Notes: a model not told the origin generated them from the sequence alone. Counted from the stretch's first letter, positions 9,801 through 18,312 are shown. The stretch: DNA of 64,000 nt from an uncultured Glaciecola sp. (GCA_947496235.1 CANMCE010000009.1:62001-126000), one strand, 5' to 3'. A program made the numbers and translations.

Positions 9801-9828
9801 GTTAGACGAACTTAAAAAGCGGCTGTGA
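6805..9828 (+). CDS. TIR domain and WD40 beta-propeller protein
   Basis: A 1007-residue protein. Residues 8-135 are a TIR domain (VFISYSRQD, then LFDKYDIAAGEDW and LFLISPESIKSHVCSWEVDES); Glu80 in the CSWE motif sits where TIR NAD-hydrolases carry their catalytic glutamate. Residues 141-176 (REHTRLTQAAYLWDNNGRNP and following) match the linker common to bacterial TIR-WD40 proteins. From about 280 to 970 there are many WD-type blades (VRVWDIETK, IQIWDISSG, VYLWDVQTG, VLQWDISS). No membrane helix is seen, so it is probably cytoplasmic. TIR domains of this kind often serve in anti-phage defence or NAD-based signalling, with the propeller as sensor or scaffold. No partner gene is adjacent. The role in this organism is inference. 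Confidence 0.88.
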   Translation: MPSSKDQNTVFISYSRQDIELAEQIRHDLNAQGFNALFDKYDIAAGEDWQTRLSDMIASANSVLFLISPESIKSHVCSWEVDESERLAKRIFPVILKDTELDLIPGRLQRINFTFLNQSDIQQREFDRLVQALKSDQALVREHTRLTQAAYLWDNNGRNPSYLLRADAIARANQLLKNHSHTSLEISDLLSEFLDASLAQEEKDRNFKRTIIQRSFVQPAQTALEDGKFDSALRKIAAGAILSDDPNLTLEENAHHTEKHALWRSAISAASEPTLVQKIFYGASEHLGNVQLSDDETKVLGYSYRGQLFVWDIQSCEICFALQPPLEKINKALLLEDNRSLLVAGESGVVRVWDIETKTLVSELTKHEEEVKTFTLSADKMMLASGGRATQDKRNNDIKVWGMRSQKLLAQFPLSHTDGVDKIQFNADSAMLVSTSSNHVLLHDLADSESMKLPTIERALEHLDKDAPNIRWYHSHILTHLIHETYQLIVLMRHICLKTKKKAMTIQIWDISSGELLCTNTLRNISFTSAQMLLDESHLVAPVEGEYLGVFEVETGKLVNKLMVNAEANSTIKQSKCQQFLFIGTADRIIHLFDLKANTCVAEYKGHTGPVTDLALSKRGNWFVSSAGVYVNASVKHQGESEDNTVRMWSINFPKPKNVFNNTNDAWALSVSECGSFISAGYPKVGVLTKDLSDNEFFLLKTPKGFSGPYNIVTHPKYETLLLDEGRPHNILLCIYDDEPEFETLQQLENTSANALCKGAQLAAFADQDGNIQIQDVSNKRNENYRVHDVKIENLHFNDAGTHLVSIDVKGRVAIKQINSSDPAYIFETGLEKSTSICINNQVNRIVVVNENKLLFYCKQESNEQAKDAKESNWQQVVELTEHVNFFGGPVSVAFHPKGYIAATGSVSIDQVYLWDVQTGAKLATFSGHKRTLSLAISPNGKDLYVGSENGVLQWDISSFGDFDGNRLAYLSKFLDNGRDKLSYAEKQDLLMKNTPSPLLDELKKRL

Positions 9829-9994
9829 ATGTTTGTAAAATTTAATTAGAAATAAATCCTAATTTTGTGCAAAAAGATACCGAAGATTGCTATTGATTAA
9901 CAGTTGATTATCAATAATTACAACGCCTTTTCATATAGCCTAAATTTATCTTGAATATCGAAAAATAAATGCCGCTGTAGGCATGACTTTTCGC

Positions 9995-10000
9995 TATAAT
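9995..10000 (+). promoter_or_regulatory. candidate sigma-70 -10 box of nhaD
   Basis: A perfect TATAAT lies 40 bases before the nhaD start codon. No convincing -35 hexamer is found 16-18 bases upstream, so the promoter may depend on an extended -10 or on an activator. Confidence 0.35.
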
Positions 10001-10039
10001 TCGCCCCTCAATTTCCCGTCCTACATCAAGGCATTTTAG

Positions 10040-11275
10040 ATGACTACAGTCCTGCTAATCTTAGTCGCGCTCGGTTTTATTTCGATCGTGGTTGAGGATA
10101 TCGTGCATATCGATAAAGCTAAAACCACTTTGTTCTTTGGTTCATTGGTTTGGGTGCTGTATTTCATTTTGCCCATTGGCGATCATGATAGTAATGGACG
10201 CATGGATGTTCTGAATGAAAACCTACTAGATGTGGCAACTCTGTGGTTGTTTTTGATGGCTGCTATGACTTTTGTGGCTTACTTATCCGCTAAGGGCATC
10301 ATTGAAGGTATGGTTGGTCGTATGTTGCCAGAGCGCATCAGTGAGAAAAAGCTAATGTTTCTAACCGGACTCTTTGGCTTTTTGTTTTCTTCTATCGCCG
10401 ATAACATTACATCAACATTAGTCTGTATTTCATTTTTGCTCAGTTTAAATCTAGACACAAAAAAGCTACTGCGCTATTTGGTCTTGATCATCTTTTCAGT
10501 CAACGCCGGTGGTGCTGCATTAATTACAGGTGATGTAACTACCCTAATGATATTCTTGGCCGGTAAAGTCAGTATCACCAATTTATTGCTCATCAGTATT
10601 CCAGCGTTCTTAGCGGTTATGGTTTTGGCCAGTATGTTGTCAATTGGCATGAAAGAACAACTGGTGTTTGAACAGAACAATGTGTCTATCAATCGCGGCG
10701 ATAAAATTGTCGCGGGTTTATTCTTATTAACTATTTTAGGAACTTTGGCTGCAAATGTGGCGTTTGGTATTCCCCCTGTACTTTGTTTTCTGTTTGGACT
10801 CTCTTTAATGTTTATGGTGGTGCAGTTTTTAAACCGAGATGAGCAAGTCCTCGAATATATTCGCCATATCGAATTTGACACTTTATTGTTCTTTCTTGGG
10901 GTTTTATTGCTAGTAGGAATGCTTAAAGAACTAAGAGTGTTGTCATATTTTCCTCAATTGTACGATGTGATCCCAGTACAAGCTGCAAATTACCTCGTAG
11001 GCCTAGTATCCGCGTTATTAGATAATGTTCCCTTAACAGCTGCAATTTTAAAATCAGGCATCGATATGAATTTAGCTGAGTGGTTAACCTTAACTTATTC
11101 AGTAGGCGTTGGTGGTTCTCTTTTAGTCATTGGCTCAGCAGCTGGAGTTGTCGCTATGAGTAAAGTAGAAGAATTGAATTTTGTGCGCTATTTGCGCTTT
11201 ATAATCCCATTATTAATTGCATATTCATTGGGGTTTATCGCTGTGACTGGGGTTGGGTATTTACTTACTCATTAA
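10040..11275 (+). CDS. nhaD: sodium:proton antiporter, NhaD family
   Basis: A 411-residue, very hydrophobic protein with about eleven membrane segments and ion-transporter superfamily signatures: SSIADNITSTLVCISF near 117-132, NAGGAALITGDVTTLMIF near 155-172 and LLDNVPLTAAILKSG near 323-337. The Asn/Asp-rich broken helices are typical of NhaD Na+(Li+)/H+ exchangers. It would expel Na+ using the proton gradient at the inner membrane, fitting a marine lifestyle. The gene is monocistronic, with a good -10 box (TATAAT, 9995-10000) 40 bases upstream of the ATG. The -35 region is not clear. Confidence 0.85.
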   Translation: MTTVLLILVALGFISIVVEDIVHIDKAKTTLFFGSLVWVLYFILPIGDHDSNGRMDVLNENLLDVATLWLFLMAAMTFVAYLSAKGIIEGMVGRMLPERISEKKLMFLTGLFGFLFSSIADNITSTLVCISFLLSLNLDTKKLLRYLVLIIFSVNAGGAALITGDVTTLMIFLAGKVSITNLLLISIPAFLAVMVLASMLSIGMKEQLVFEQNNVSINRGDKIVAGLFLLTILGTLAANVAFGIPPVLCFLFGLSLMFMVVQFLNRDEQVLEYIRHIEFDTLLFFLGVLLLVGMLKELRVLSYFPQLYDVIPVQAANYLVGLVSALLDNVPLTAAILKSGIDMNLAEWLTLTYSVGVGGSLLVIGSAAGVVAMSKVEELNFVRYLRFIIPLLIAYSLGFIAVTGVGYLLTH

Positions 11276-11360
11276 GTAAATATAAAGGGCCACAAATATA
11301 TTTAATTGCGAGTCTTAATATTTGAGGCCACTTTTAGGTAAAACTAATAAGATAAAAGTA

Positions 11361-11945
11361 CTAAATGGAATTACCTAGCATTTTACGTTTACGCACAACA
11401 AAGGCTAATAACCCTAATGCTAGCAAAAGCACGTTTGAAGGTGCAGAAACATTTTGTTGTGACGTACCAGGTCCACCAGAAGGCGGTGTGTCAGTCAAAA
11501 ACTCACTCACATGGCTCATACGGTCAATACTAATATTTCTTATCGAAAAATCTACCCCAGCTACCGAAAAGTCTACAACGGCAAATGCTAAATCGCCGAT
11601 ATTTTCAAAAAGGTAATGTGAGTCAATGGAAGTTCCACCGTTACCTAATTTAACTAAAAAATAATCCACTGGACTACTTAAGCTTAAGTAATAAACATCG
11701 TCAATTCCAGCATCATCTACAAGCGTCCAATTACTTCCTGAAGATGAATAGCTATTGTCTATAGTCACATCTGCACCAAGAACAGACTCCACCCAGCTTT
11801 CTTCCGTTGCACTACCGCTGTTTGGTACATTGAAGCTAGTAATAAAATTATCGATTCCGCCCACATCTGATATAAAGTTTGCATTTGCTGTTGAAGCCAT
11901 AAATACAAAAATCATTGCCAATATTGGGCGCACTACTGTTTTCAT
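11361..11945 (-). CDS. PEP-CTERM domain secreted protein
   Basis: A 194-residue exported protein. An N-terminal signal peptide (ILAMIFVFMASTANA) is followed by a Ser/Gly/Asp-rich secreted domain of unknown fold and a C-terminal sorting signal: APSN, a hydrophobic helix VLLLALGLLAFV, then VRKRK. The SAPS version replaces the classical PEP triplet, which is common in this family. Such proteins are expected to be processed by an exosortase and to reach the cell surface or the exopolysaccharide matrix; no exosortase gene is in the window. A strong ribosome site (AGGAG) precedes the ATG. A second PEP-CTERM gene lies 3.7 kb away. Confidence 0.78.
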   Translation of the reverse strand: MKTVVRPILAMIFVFMASTANANFISDVGGIDNFITSFNVPNSGSATEESWVESVLGADVTIDNSYSSSGSNWTLVDDAGIDDVYYLSLSSPVDYFLVKLGNGGTSIDSHYLFENIGDLAFAVVDFSVAGVDFSIRNISIDRMSHVSEFLTDTPPSGGPGTSQQNVSAPSNVLLLALGLLAFVVRKRKMLGNSI

Positions 11946-12254
11946 TTTTTGATCTCTCCTTGAATCTATGTGACGGTTAAACTTAAAGCAAAAATTAGAC
12001 CTAAGTTTATATTTACATTAGAATCAGAGGGTTACCATGTTTTGTATAGACGGGTTCTCAGGCAATGTAAAATTATTCGACGCTTTTTCGGTGAAAACCT
12101 TTTAAATCTCCCGACTATCTTTAATACAATTATCTTCTAGATTCATGTCTACACAGATGAATTGATTCCCACTGCAACTTTCCAATATTCCTTGGCGTAA
12201 TCCTCAGCAATAGCAAAATAAACCCAAAAAGCCTTAGGGCTTTGTGAGGACGTA
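11946..12254 (+). other. 309-base divergent intergenic region
   Basis: This stretch separates the PEP-CTERM gene (minus strand) from the ECF sigma gene (plus strand) and must hold both promoters. I cannot assign them with confidence. A 6-bp hairpin (AAAGCC TTAG GGCTTT, 12228-12243) sits just before the ribosome site GAGGA of the sigma gene, close enough to affect its translation. Confidence 0.35.
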
Positions 12255-12815
12255 ATGTCAACGCCCATCGAATCAGAATTACTTGAAGAATTGCTTGCAA
12301 GGTGTGCCCTGCAAGATCAAGCAGCATTCGCACGCCTATATCAAAAAGTTGCTGGTAAGTTAAATGGCATTGCCTATCGCATTCTTAACAGCGTAGATAC
12401 AGCTAACGAAGTTTTGCAAGAAGCTTTTATTCAGATCTGGAATAACGCAGGGGAATACCGAGCAGATAAAGCTGAGCCTATGACATGGATGGCATCTATT
12501 GTGCGGTATCGAGCTTATGACAGAATAAAATTTGAAAAGCGCCGCATTGAAGGTGCTCAGTACAAGGCAGATCTGGAAAGTTTTGATTCCATCGAAAGTA
12601 CCCACAAAACGGGCATTCAAATGTGTGAACTCAGTCAGGAACTATCCAACTGTTTATCGATACTAGATGATAACCAACATAAATCAATTTTAATGGCTTA
12701 TTACCTTGGCTTTAGTCGAGAAGAATTGGCGATGCATTTTGAACGCCCAGTAAATACTATCAAGTCTTGGTTAAGACGTGGTGCAGAGAGGTTAAAACAA
12801 TGTCTGGGACAATGA
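12255..12815 (+). CDS. ECF-type RNA polymerase sigma factor (SigK-like)
   Basis: A 186-residue sigma factor with region 2 (residues 22-90, containing NEVLQEAFIQIWNNAGEYR and MTWMASIVRYRAYDRI) and region 4 (about 132-182, helix-turn-helix FSREELAMHFERPVNTIKSW). Only these two regions are present, as usual for the ECF class. It would direct core polymerase to a small set of envelope-related genes. The ribosome site GAGGA precedes the ATG. The anti-sigma gene overlaps its 3' end by 16 bases, the standard arrangement for ECF and anti-sigma pairs. Confidence 0.88.
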   Translation: MSTPIESELLEELLARCALQDQAAFARLYQKVAGKLNGIAYRILNSVDTANEVLQEAFIQIWNNAGEYRADKAEPMTWMASIVRYRAYDRIKFEKRRIEGAQYKADLESFDSIESTHKTGIQMCELSQELSNCLSILDDNQHKSILMAYYLGFSREELAMHFERPVNTIKSWLRRGAERLKQCLGQ

Positions 12816-13558
12816 AAAACACCTTGGCTCGTTATCAACAACCCGAAGTTGCGGAACATTTAGCGTCTCAATACGTACTAGGTCAGTTAAGTATTTTAGT
12901 GACAAAGCGCCTCGAACGATTAAGGCTTGAGTATGACTATAAACTTATCGATGAGCGCATTAGTTATTGGGAACAAAAGCTTTCCCCCTTAAATGAAAAG
13001 ACACCTGAATTAGCGCCGTCACCGCAAACGTGGAAGAACATTCAAAAGCAACTTAAGTTTAACGCTGCTCCACAAAAACAGGTTTCTTGGGTGTCCTCAA
13101 TTTTAAACCCTAAATGGTTTGGCGCCATAAGTTTTGCCTGTTGTTTGATGTTTGCTGTGTTGCTGATCAATGGGTCCTTTGAAGAAGATCCCTTAAGTTA
13201 TGTAGCGGTAATGGAAACTTCCGACAATCAACCTCAGATGGTGGCAGCAACCTACGGAAATTCAAAAAATTTAGTGCTGGATATTATTGAATTACCAGAA
13301 ATTGCTGAAACTGAAAGTTTTGAGCTCTGGGTAACGTCCAAAACCGATAATCAAATTCGTAGCTTGGGCCAGGTGCCGAAAGATATGACTAGCTTTCAAC
13401 GTCAACTTTCAGAGGCTGAATGGCGTTTAATTAAGGATTCCTCCTATTTAATTTTATCCATTGAAGAAGAGGGTGGTTCTCCCATTGGTGAACCCAGTGA
13501 ATTAGTTGTTTCCCGTGGCTTGTGTATAAGGTTGTCAGCATGGGACGCCCAAAGCTAA
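12800..13558 (+). CDS. RskA-like anti-sigma factor
   Basis: A 252-residue inner-membrane anti-sigma factor. I start it at the ATG at 12800, which has an AGAGAGG ribosome site 8 bases upstream; the ATG at 12812, overlapping the sigma stop codon, is an alternative. The N-terminal 95 residues (VAEHLASQYVLGQLSILVTK) form the sigma-binding domain. A membrane helix follows (WFGAISFACCLMFAVLLI), then a periplasmic RskA-type domain with FELWV and the near-terminal GSPIGEPS motif. It should hold the ECF sigma factor inactive until an envelope signal triggers proteolysis. Confidence 0.85.
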   Translation: MSGTMKNTLARYQQPEVAEHLASQYVLGQLSILVTKRLERLRLEYDYKLIDERISYWEQKLSPLNEKTPELAPSPQTWKNIQKQLKFNAAPQKQVSWVSSILNPKWFGAISFACCLMFAVLLINGSFEEDPLSYVAVMETSDNQPQMVAATYGNSKNLVLDIIELPEIAETESFELWVTSKTDNQIRSLGQVPKDMTSFQRQLSEAEWRLIKDSSYLILSIEEEGGSPIGEPSELVVSRGLCIRLSAWDAQS

Positions 13559-13592
13559 CTCTAAAACCTATAATAAAAAGGCTTAAATAAAG

Positions 13593-14864
13593 GTGATAAC
13601 ACGTAAAAACACAAAGGTGATGCAAGCTGTTGCATGTGGATTGGCTCTTAGCAGTAATGCGAATGCAAATACCTTCTTTGAGCAGTTGGAAATAGAACCT
13701 TCAGGGCGTTACCGATATCAACAAGTACAGGATCAAAACAGAGGTGATGCCAGTGCGAGTACATTAGCTCTACGAATTACCGCCGCTTGGGACAATAATC
13801 ACCAATGGTCGGGGTTAGCCCAATATGATCACGTGCATGGGTTTAATCGAGGAAACTTCAATTCTGTCACCGAAAATATTGCTACTAGTCCCATTTCAGA
13901 TGTGCCAAGCAGTGAATTAAATCAGTTTTGGATGCAATATTCATCTGAGACTAATTGGTTGGTAAAAGTAGGACGGCAACATTTAAATTTTGACAATGAA
14001 CGCCATATTAGCAGTGTTGAATTTTGGCAAAATGATCAGACCTTCGATGCCGTGTTACTGCACTATGCTGATGGTATTAAGTGGGATTTTAATTATGCAT
14101 ATTTGACTAAGGTGCACAGAATATTTTCTGATGATGCTGGTGTTATTTTGCCTGAATCTGATCCTAGATTTGAAACCAACCCAATCAGACCTTTCTCAGA
14201 ACTAGGAAATCACGATCACAATAGTCATATGTTTAATTTGTCGTATGCTGTAAATCCATATGTATCTTTAACAGGCTACGCATATCTGCTCAACAATAGT
14301 TCCGCCCGACAGTTTTCTAGCGATACTTTTGGAATGCGTATTGAAGGTCAGATTAAACCTGAAGCTATTAAATATGGTTACAGTGCCGAAATTGCCCACC
14401 AACAAACAAGTAGTAGTAGCCCTTGGGACTATAATGGATTTTATTTTTCAGCAGAAGTAAGCGCACAATATAAGAGTCATGAAATCAGTATTACCCATGA
14501 AAGACTTAGCCAAGATAACGGCTTAGCCTTCGTTACTTCATTAGGTAATAATCATTTGTTTTTAGGATGGGCCGATGTGTTTCAAAGTTATGCGAATGCT
14601 CAAGGGTTAACTGATACATTTGTCACTTATCGAGGGAGAAGTGGAAAACTGCGCTGGCGGGCTTTATTGCACCAATTTAATAGTGCATCGTCTGGCAGGA
14701 CTATAGGGTATGAAGTCGATCTTGAGGTGGCATATCGCTACACGCGAGATTGGGAGTTTACTTTTATTGCTGCCATGTTTTTTACTGATAACGGAATTGA
14801 TGCAATACCAAGTTCTCAAGAAGATTTAACCAGTTTGATTGTATCGGCGTCATATAAATTTTAA
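13593..14864 (+). CDS. outer-membrane beta-barrel, alginate-export/porin-like
   Basis: A 423-residue protein starting at GTG (an in-frame ATG at 13620 is possible). A signal peptide (MQAVACGLALSSNANA) is followed by alternating-hydrophobicity strands throughout and a C-terminal aromatic residue (SASYKF), typical of outer-membrane barrels. The motif VGRQHLNFDNERHISSVEFW near residue 130 and QTFDAV resemble the alginate-export porin family. It follows the anti-sigma gene by 34 bases and is likely in the same transcript, so it may be a target or sensor partner of the ECF system. The transported compound is unknown. Confidence 0.72.
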   Translation: MITRKNTKVMQAVACGLALSSNANANTFFEQLEIEPSGRYRYQQVQDQNRGDASASTLALRITAAWDNNHQWSGLAQYDHVHGFNRGNFNSVTENIATSPISDVPSSELNQFWMQYSSETNWLVKVGRQHLNFDNERHISSVEFWQNDQTFDAVLLHYADGIKWDFNYAYLTKVHRIFSDDAGVILPESDPRFETNPIRPFSELGNHDHNSHMFNLSYAVNPYVSLTGYAYLLNNSSARQFSSDTFGMRIEGQIKPEAIKYGYSAEIAHQQTSSSSPWDYNGFYFSAEVSAQYKSHEISITHERLSQDNGLAFVTSLGNNHLFLGWADVFQSYANAQGLTDTFVTYRGRSGKLRWRALLHQFNSASSGRTIGYEVDLEVAYRYTRDWEFTFIAAMFFTDNGIDAIPSSQEDLTSLIVSASYKF

Positions 14865-14868
14865 ATTT

Positions 14869-15519
14869 CTACTTCCAATCGTCGGCGTTTCCATCGTGAC
14901 TGATAGTGATGCCGGATTGCTCATCGAAAAAATCGTATAACTCATCGGGCATTGGATTTTGTTTAACATCTAAGAAGGTTAATTTATCTAAAGCCGTAAT
15001 ATCCAAATCTTCAAGTTGATTATCCCAAAGATAAGCTTCTTCTAATGAAACGAGATCTGACATTTCTAACGATTGCAATCGGTTCTCTGTCATTCTTAAT
15101 TTTTTTAAGCCTATAAGACCTGAAACATTCAAATGAGTAAGGTTGTTTTTAAATAAATATAAGGTTTCTAGATGGTTTAAACCTTGTATGTGCAACGACT
15201 TTAGGCGGTTGTTGGCTAAATTTAAATATGTTAACGCTTTTAAAGCACTAAGATCCGCCTGAGATATTTGATTTGAATAGAGCGAAAGATGTTCAAGCTT
15301 TGTAAGGCTTTCAATACCCTTTAGTGACTCAATGTCTTTTCCATGGCATTTAAGTTTTTCTAACCTTTCAATGGGCACAAGGTTTTGTTCTGCATGCTCG
15401 TTAATACATGCTAATAAAGCTTGGTCCTGAATGGCAATATTGCCTTTAACATATGAATGATAAGTTAAGAAAAAAAATAACGCCGCTTTCGCTAGGGTAT
15501 TTATTGATTCTTTGGGCAT
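14869..15519 (-). CDS. secreted leucine-rich-repeat protein
   Basis: A 216-residue protein. I choose the ATG at 15519 because a CGGAG ribosome site precedes it; the open frame extends further upstream without such support. The N-terminus has a signal-like segment (LAKAALFFFLTYH). Residues from about 60 to 195 contain at least six repeats of 20-22 residues of the LxxLxLxxNxL type (LEHLSLYSNQI, LTYLNLANNRL, LETLYLFKNNL, LKKLRMTENRL, LEEAYLWDNQL, LTFLDVKQNPM), forming a solenoid for protein binding. It converges with the barrel gene, with only four bases between the two stop codons. Confidence 0.75.
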   Translation of the reverse strand: MPKESINTLAKAALFFFLTYHSYVKGNIAIQDQALLACINEHAEQNLVPIERLEKLKCHGKDIESLKGIESLTKLEHLSLYSNQISQADLSALKALTYLNLANNRLKSLHIQGLNHLETLYLFKNNLTHLNVSGLIGLKKLRMTENRLQSLEMSDLVSLEEAYLWDNQLEDLDITALDKLTFLDVKQNPMPDELYDFFDEQSGITISHDGNADDWK

Positions 15520-15604
15520 ATGACTAACTCCGTGGTTATCCTTTGCCATCCATTGGCTTGGTAGGATAAAGTAGGTAAAAAGCCGTCCTTGGCACAACAA
15601 ATCA

Positions 15605-16168
15605 TTATGCTTTTTTACGTCTGAGGAAGAAGCCCATTGTTACCAATGCAATCAAAGCTAAACTTGAGGGCGCATTTACTGGATTAAGTTGGGTGAAGTT
15701 AGCAAAAGCGAGGTTGCCGAAATTGCCCGTCCTAGACAGGGTTAATGGCGTTGCAGTAGTGCTCCAAGTACCATCGTGGGGAGCAAAACTCCTTGCTCTA
15801 TGAGTGGTAAATTCGTCCGCAGTAAACTCAAATGGCACCATCACAAATATGGTATTAAAATTATTCGAAACATTGGTTAAACCAGTAACAGTGTTGTCTG
15901 TTAAAAAGTTGGCCATTATAGTTGCCGCTTCTAACGCCATGCTCTCATTACCAACGAAAGCCATAGGTTGGGTTACTCTGTCATTAAACCTTCCAAAATT
16001 AGTGAAAGAAACATCAAAAAGGTCATCACCAATTTGTAAATTCTCAATCCCTAGAGCTCTATCGCTCGTGCCCACAAGAATAGGGGTTGCATAAGATATA
16101 GTTGACACCGCCAAGAGCACTATGGCGACAGACGACAAAAAGATTGTTTTAATATTTGACTGAAACAT
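15605..16168 (-). CDS. PEP-CTERM domain secreted protein
   Basis: A 187-residue exported protein with signal peptide (IFLSSVAIVLLAVSTISYA), a Ser/Thr/Asn-rich body and a C-terminal sorting signal NAPSSLALIALVTMGFFLRRKKA-type (motif APSS, hydrophobic helix, RRKK). It has the same architecture as the protein at 11361-11945 but an unrelated central region. The ribosome site AAGGAA precedes the ATG. It may be anchored or released by an exosortase encoded elsewhere. The LRR gene lies 85 bases downstream on the same strand, so the two could be co-transcribed. Confidence 0.75.
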   Translation of the reverse strand: MFQSNIKTIFLSSVAIVLLAVSTISYATPILVGTSDRALGIENLQIGDDLFDVSFTNFGRFNDRVTQPMAFVGNESMALEAATIMANFLTDNTVTGLTNVSNNFNTIFVMVPFEFTADEFTTHRARSFAPHDGTWSTTATPLTLSRTGNFGNLAFANFTQLNPVNAPSSLALIALVTMGFFLRRKKA

Positions 16169-16393
16169 AACTAATTCCTTTTTTGGATTAAAGCGTGTAA
16201 ATATTGATAAAAATGAGTTTATGTGGGGGGATACGCCGCAAAGTTTTAGAAAGTTGCACTACGTCAATTTTTGTCGTTAAAAAACTTGGTAAACATTTGT
16301 AACAGTTTTTCCAAAAGTAAGACTTCATGCATAATCTTCGCGATGGTATTGTCATTTTGTTACATCATAAGAAAGACTCACACAGGAAAAACA

Positions 16394-18268
16394 ATGAGAT
16401 TAACCCTAGTAGCTTTAGCGACATGTGCAGCTTTGTTTGGTTGCCAACCCGCCTCTAATACTTCAGAAGCTGAAAGTACGACTTCTGTTACCCAACAAGC
16501 CCCATCAGCAAGTGAAATTGCTGAAGAAACCAAACGCTTAAATGCTTGGTTTGAAGAAAAGTATGAGGAAGGGGTGCTTAATAGTCCTATTCAATTAACC
16601 TTTTTAGGCAGAACGGAAAGACAAGACGAAATAGATGATTTTAGTGAACAAGGTTCACTCAGAAATATTGAGCGTAGCCGCAAAAATTTAGCAGAGTTAA
16701 AAGAAAAGTTTGATTACGACAAATTAACTGCGGACGCAAAGTTGTCATATGACATTTGGGTGTATTTAGCCGAAAGTGCAGAGAAATCATATGAGTTTAG
16801 AAACAACGCTTATGTGTTTGATCAAATGCAGGCCATACATAGTTTCTTCCCCCAACTGTTAATTGCATTTCATCGCGTCAGTGAACCTCAGGATATGCAG
16901 AACTATATTGCCCGTATTTCTGCAAGTGCAGTGGCAATTGACCAGTTGATTAAAGGCTCTAAAGATGTTGCTAAATTGGGTGTTAGACCGCCATATTTTG
17001 CCTTTGAGTCTGTGATTGATGAATCACAAAAAATCATTTCCGGACAACCTTTTACAGATGAAGGGGAGAGTTCGTTATGGTCAGATGCGAAATCTAAGAT
17101 TGAGAGTTTAGTTGCCGCTGAAAAGCTAACCGATGAAGAAGCTGAGCAGATGCTACAGCAAGTAAAAGATGCTTTAGTAAACGAATTGCAACCGGCCTAT
17201 GAGCGATTAATCGCTTGGCAGCAAGAGGACATGGTAAATGCCACAGAATTAGCGCAAGGTGCGAGCGCGCTGCCAAACGGTGATGCATATTACAATATGA
17301 TGCTCGAGCAAAATACCACTACTACTTTAACGGCTGATGAAATTCATGACATTGGTTTAGCTGAAGTGAAACGCCTCCGTAGTGAGATGGAAAAAGTTAA
17401 ACAAGAGTTTGGCTTTGAAGGAACGTTACAAGAGTTTTTTGTATTTCTTAGAGAAACCAAAGACGACGAAAGACTTTACTATCCAAATACTGATGCAGGG
17501 CGTCAAGGTTATATTGACGACGCAACTGCGGCAATTGATAAAATCAAAGCCGTGTTGCCAGAATACTTTGGTATTTTGCCTAAAGCTGACATGGTAGTTA
17601 AGCGCGTTGAGCCTTTTAGAGAGCAAGATGGTGCTGCACAGCATTATTTCCCATCAACCCCAGACGGTAGTCGACCAGGCGTGTATTATGCTCATTTATC
17701 TGATATGACCGCTATGCCAAAACGCGAACTTGAGGTTATTGCTTACCATGAAGGTTTACCTGGGCATCATATGCAAATCGCCATTGCCCAAGAGTTAGGC
17801 GATGTACCCACATTTAGAACCCAAGCTGGTTTTAATGCTTATGCTGAGGGTTGGGGACTTTACAGTGAATGGTTAGCTAAAGAGATGCCTGGCACTTATC
17901 AAGATCCCCTTTCTGAGTTTGGCCGATTAGGATCAGAAATTTGGCGTGCAATTCGTCTAGTACTAGATACAGGTTTGCATTCAAAGGGCTGGACTGAAGA
18001 TCAGGCGGTTGAATACTTTATGGCGAACTCAGCGATAACCGAAGAACAAGCCAGATCAGAAGTACGCCGTTACTTGGTGCTTGTAGGCCAAGCGACTGGA
18101 TATAAAGTCGGTATGCTGAAAATTCAAGAGTTAAGACGTTTAGCTGAAAGCGAATTGAAGGATAAATTTGATATTCGAGAATTCCACGATGTGATTCTAG
18201 GCGGTGGTGCAATGCCTTTATCTCTTTTAGAACGCCGTGTGGTTGATTATATTGACGCTAAAAAATAA
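16394..18268 (+). CDS. DUF885 family lipoprotein, putative metallopeptidase-like
   Basis: I start this 624-residue protein at 16394 because of the AGGAAAA ribosome site and the lipoprotein signal that follows (TLVALATCAALFGC, lipid-attachment Cys17); the upstream extension of the frame has no such support. Residues 60-620 form the alpha-helical DUF885 domain. The family hallmark YHEGLPGHHMQ is at 451-461, with His452, Glu453, His458 and His459 as likely zinc and catalytic residues, and NAYAEGWGLY follows at about 482. It is likely a periplasmic membrane-anchored hydrolase, but substrates of this family are poorly known. A strong terminator follows. Confidence 0.83.
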   Translation: MRLTLVALATCAALFGCQPASNTSEAESTTSVTQQAPSASEIAEETKRLNAWFEEKYEEGVLNSPIQLTFLGRTERQDEIDDFSEQGSLRNIERSRKNLAELKEKFDYDKLTADAKLSYDIWVYLAESAEKSYEFRNNAYVFDQMQAIHSFFPQLLIAFHRVSEPQDMQNYIARISASAVAIDQLIKGSKDVAKLGVRPPYFAFESVIDESQKIISGQPFTDEGESSLWSDAKSKIESLVAAEKLTDEEAEQMLQQVKDALVNELQPAYERLIAWQQEDMVNATELAQGASALPNGDAYYNMMLEQNTTTTLTADEIHDIGLAEVKRLRSEMEKVKQEFGFEGTLQEFFVFLRETKDDERLYYPNTDAGRQGYIDDATAAIDKIKAVLPEYFGILPKADMVVKRVEPFREQDGAAQHYFPSTPDGSRPGVYYAHLSDMTAMPKRELEVIAYHEGLPGHHMQIAIAQELGDVPTFRTQAGFNAYAEGWGLYSEWLAKEMPGTYQDPLSEFGRLGSEIWRAIRLVLDTGLHSKGWTEDQAVEYFMANSAITEEQARSEVRRYLVLVGQATGYKVGMLKIQELRRLAESELKDKFDIREFHDVILGGGAMPLSLLERRVVDYIDAKK

Positions 18269-18282
18269 TCTGTTTCTGAGCT

Positions 18283-18312
18283 GCCAAGTAGTATTTTACT
18301 ACTTGGCTTTTT
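18283..18312 (+). terminator. rho-independent terminator
   Basis: A perfect 11-bp stem (GCCAAGTAGTA, 18283-18293, with TACTACTTGGC, 18297-18307), a three-base loop and a T run immediately after. It lies 14 bases past the DUF885 stop codon. Confidence 0.9.

Noticed and set aside
11755-11952. Plus-strand frames opposite the PEP-CTERM gene
   Set aside because: The minus-strand reading has signal peptide, sorting signal and ribosome site; the plus-strand frames are shadows.
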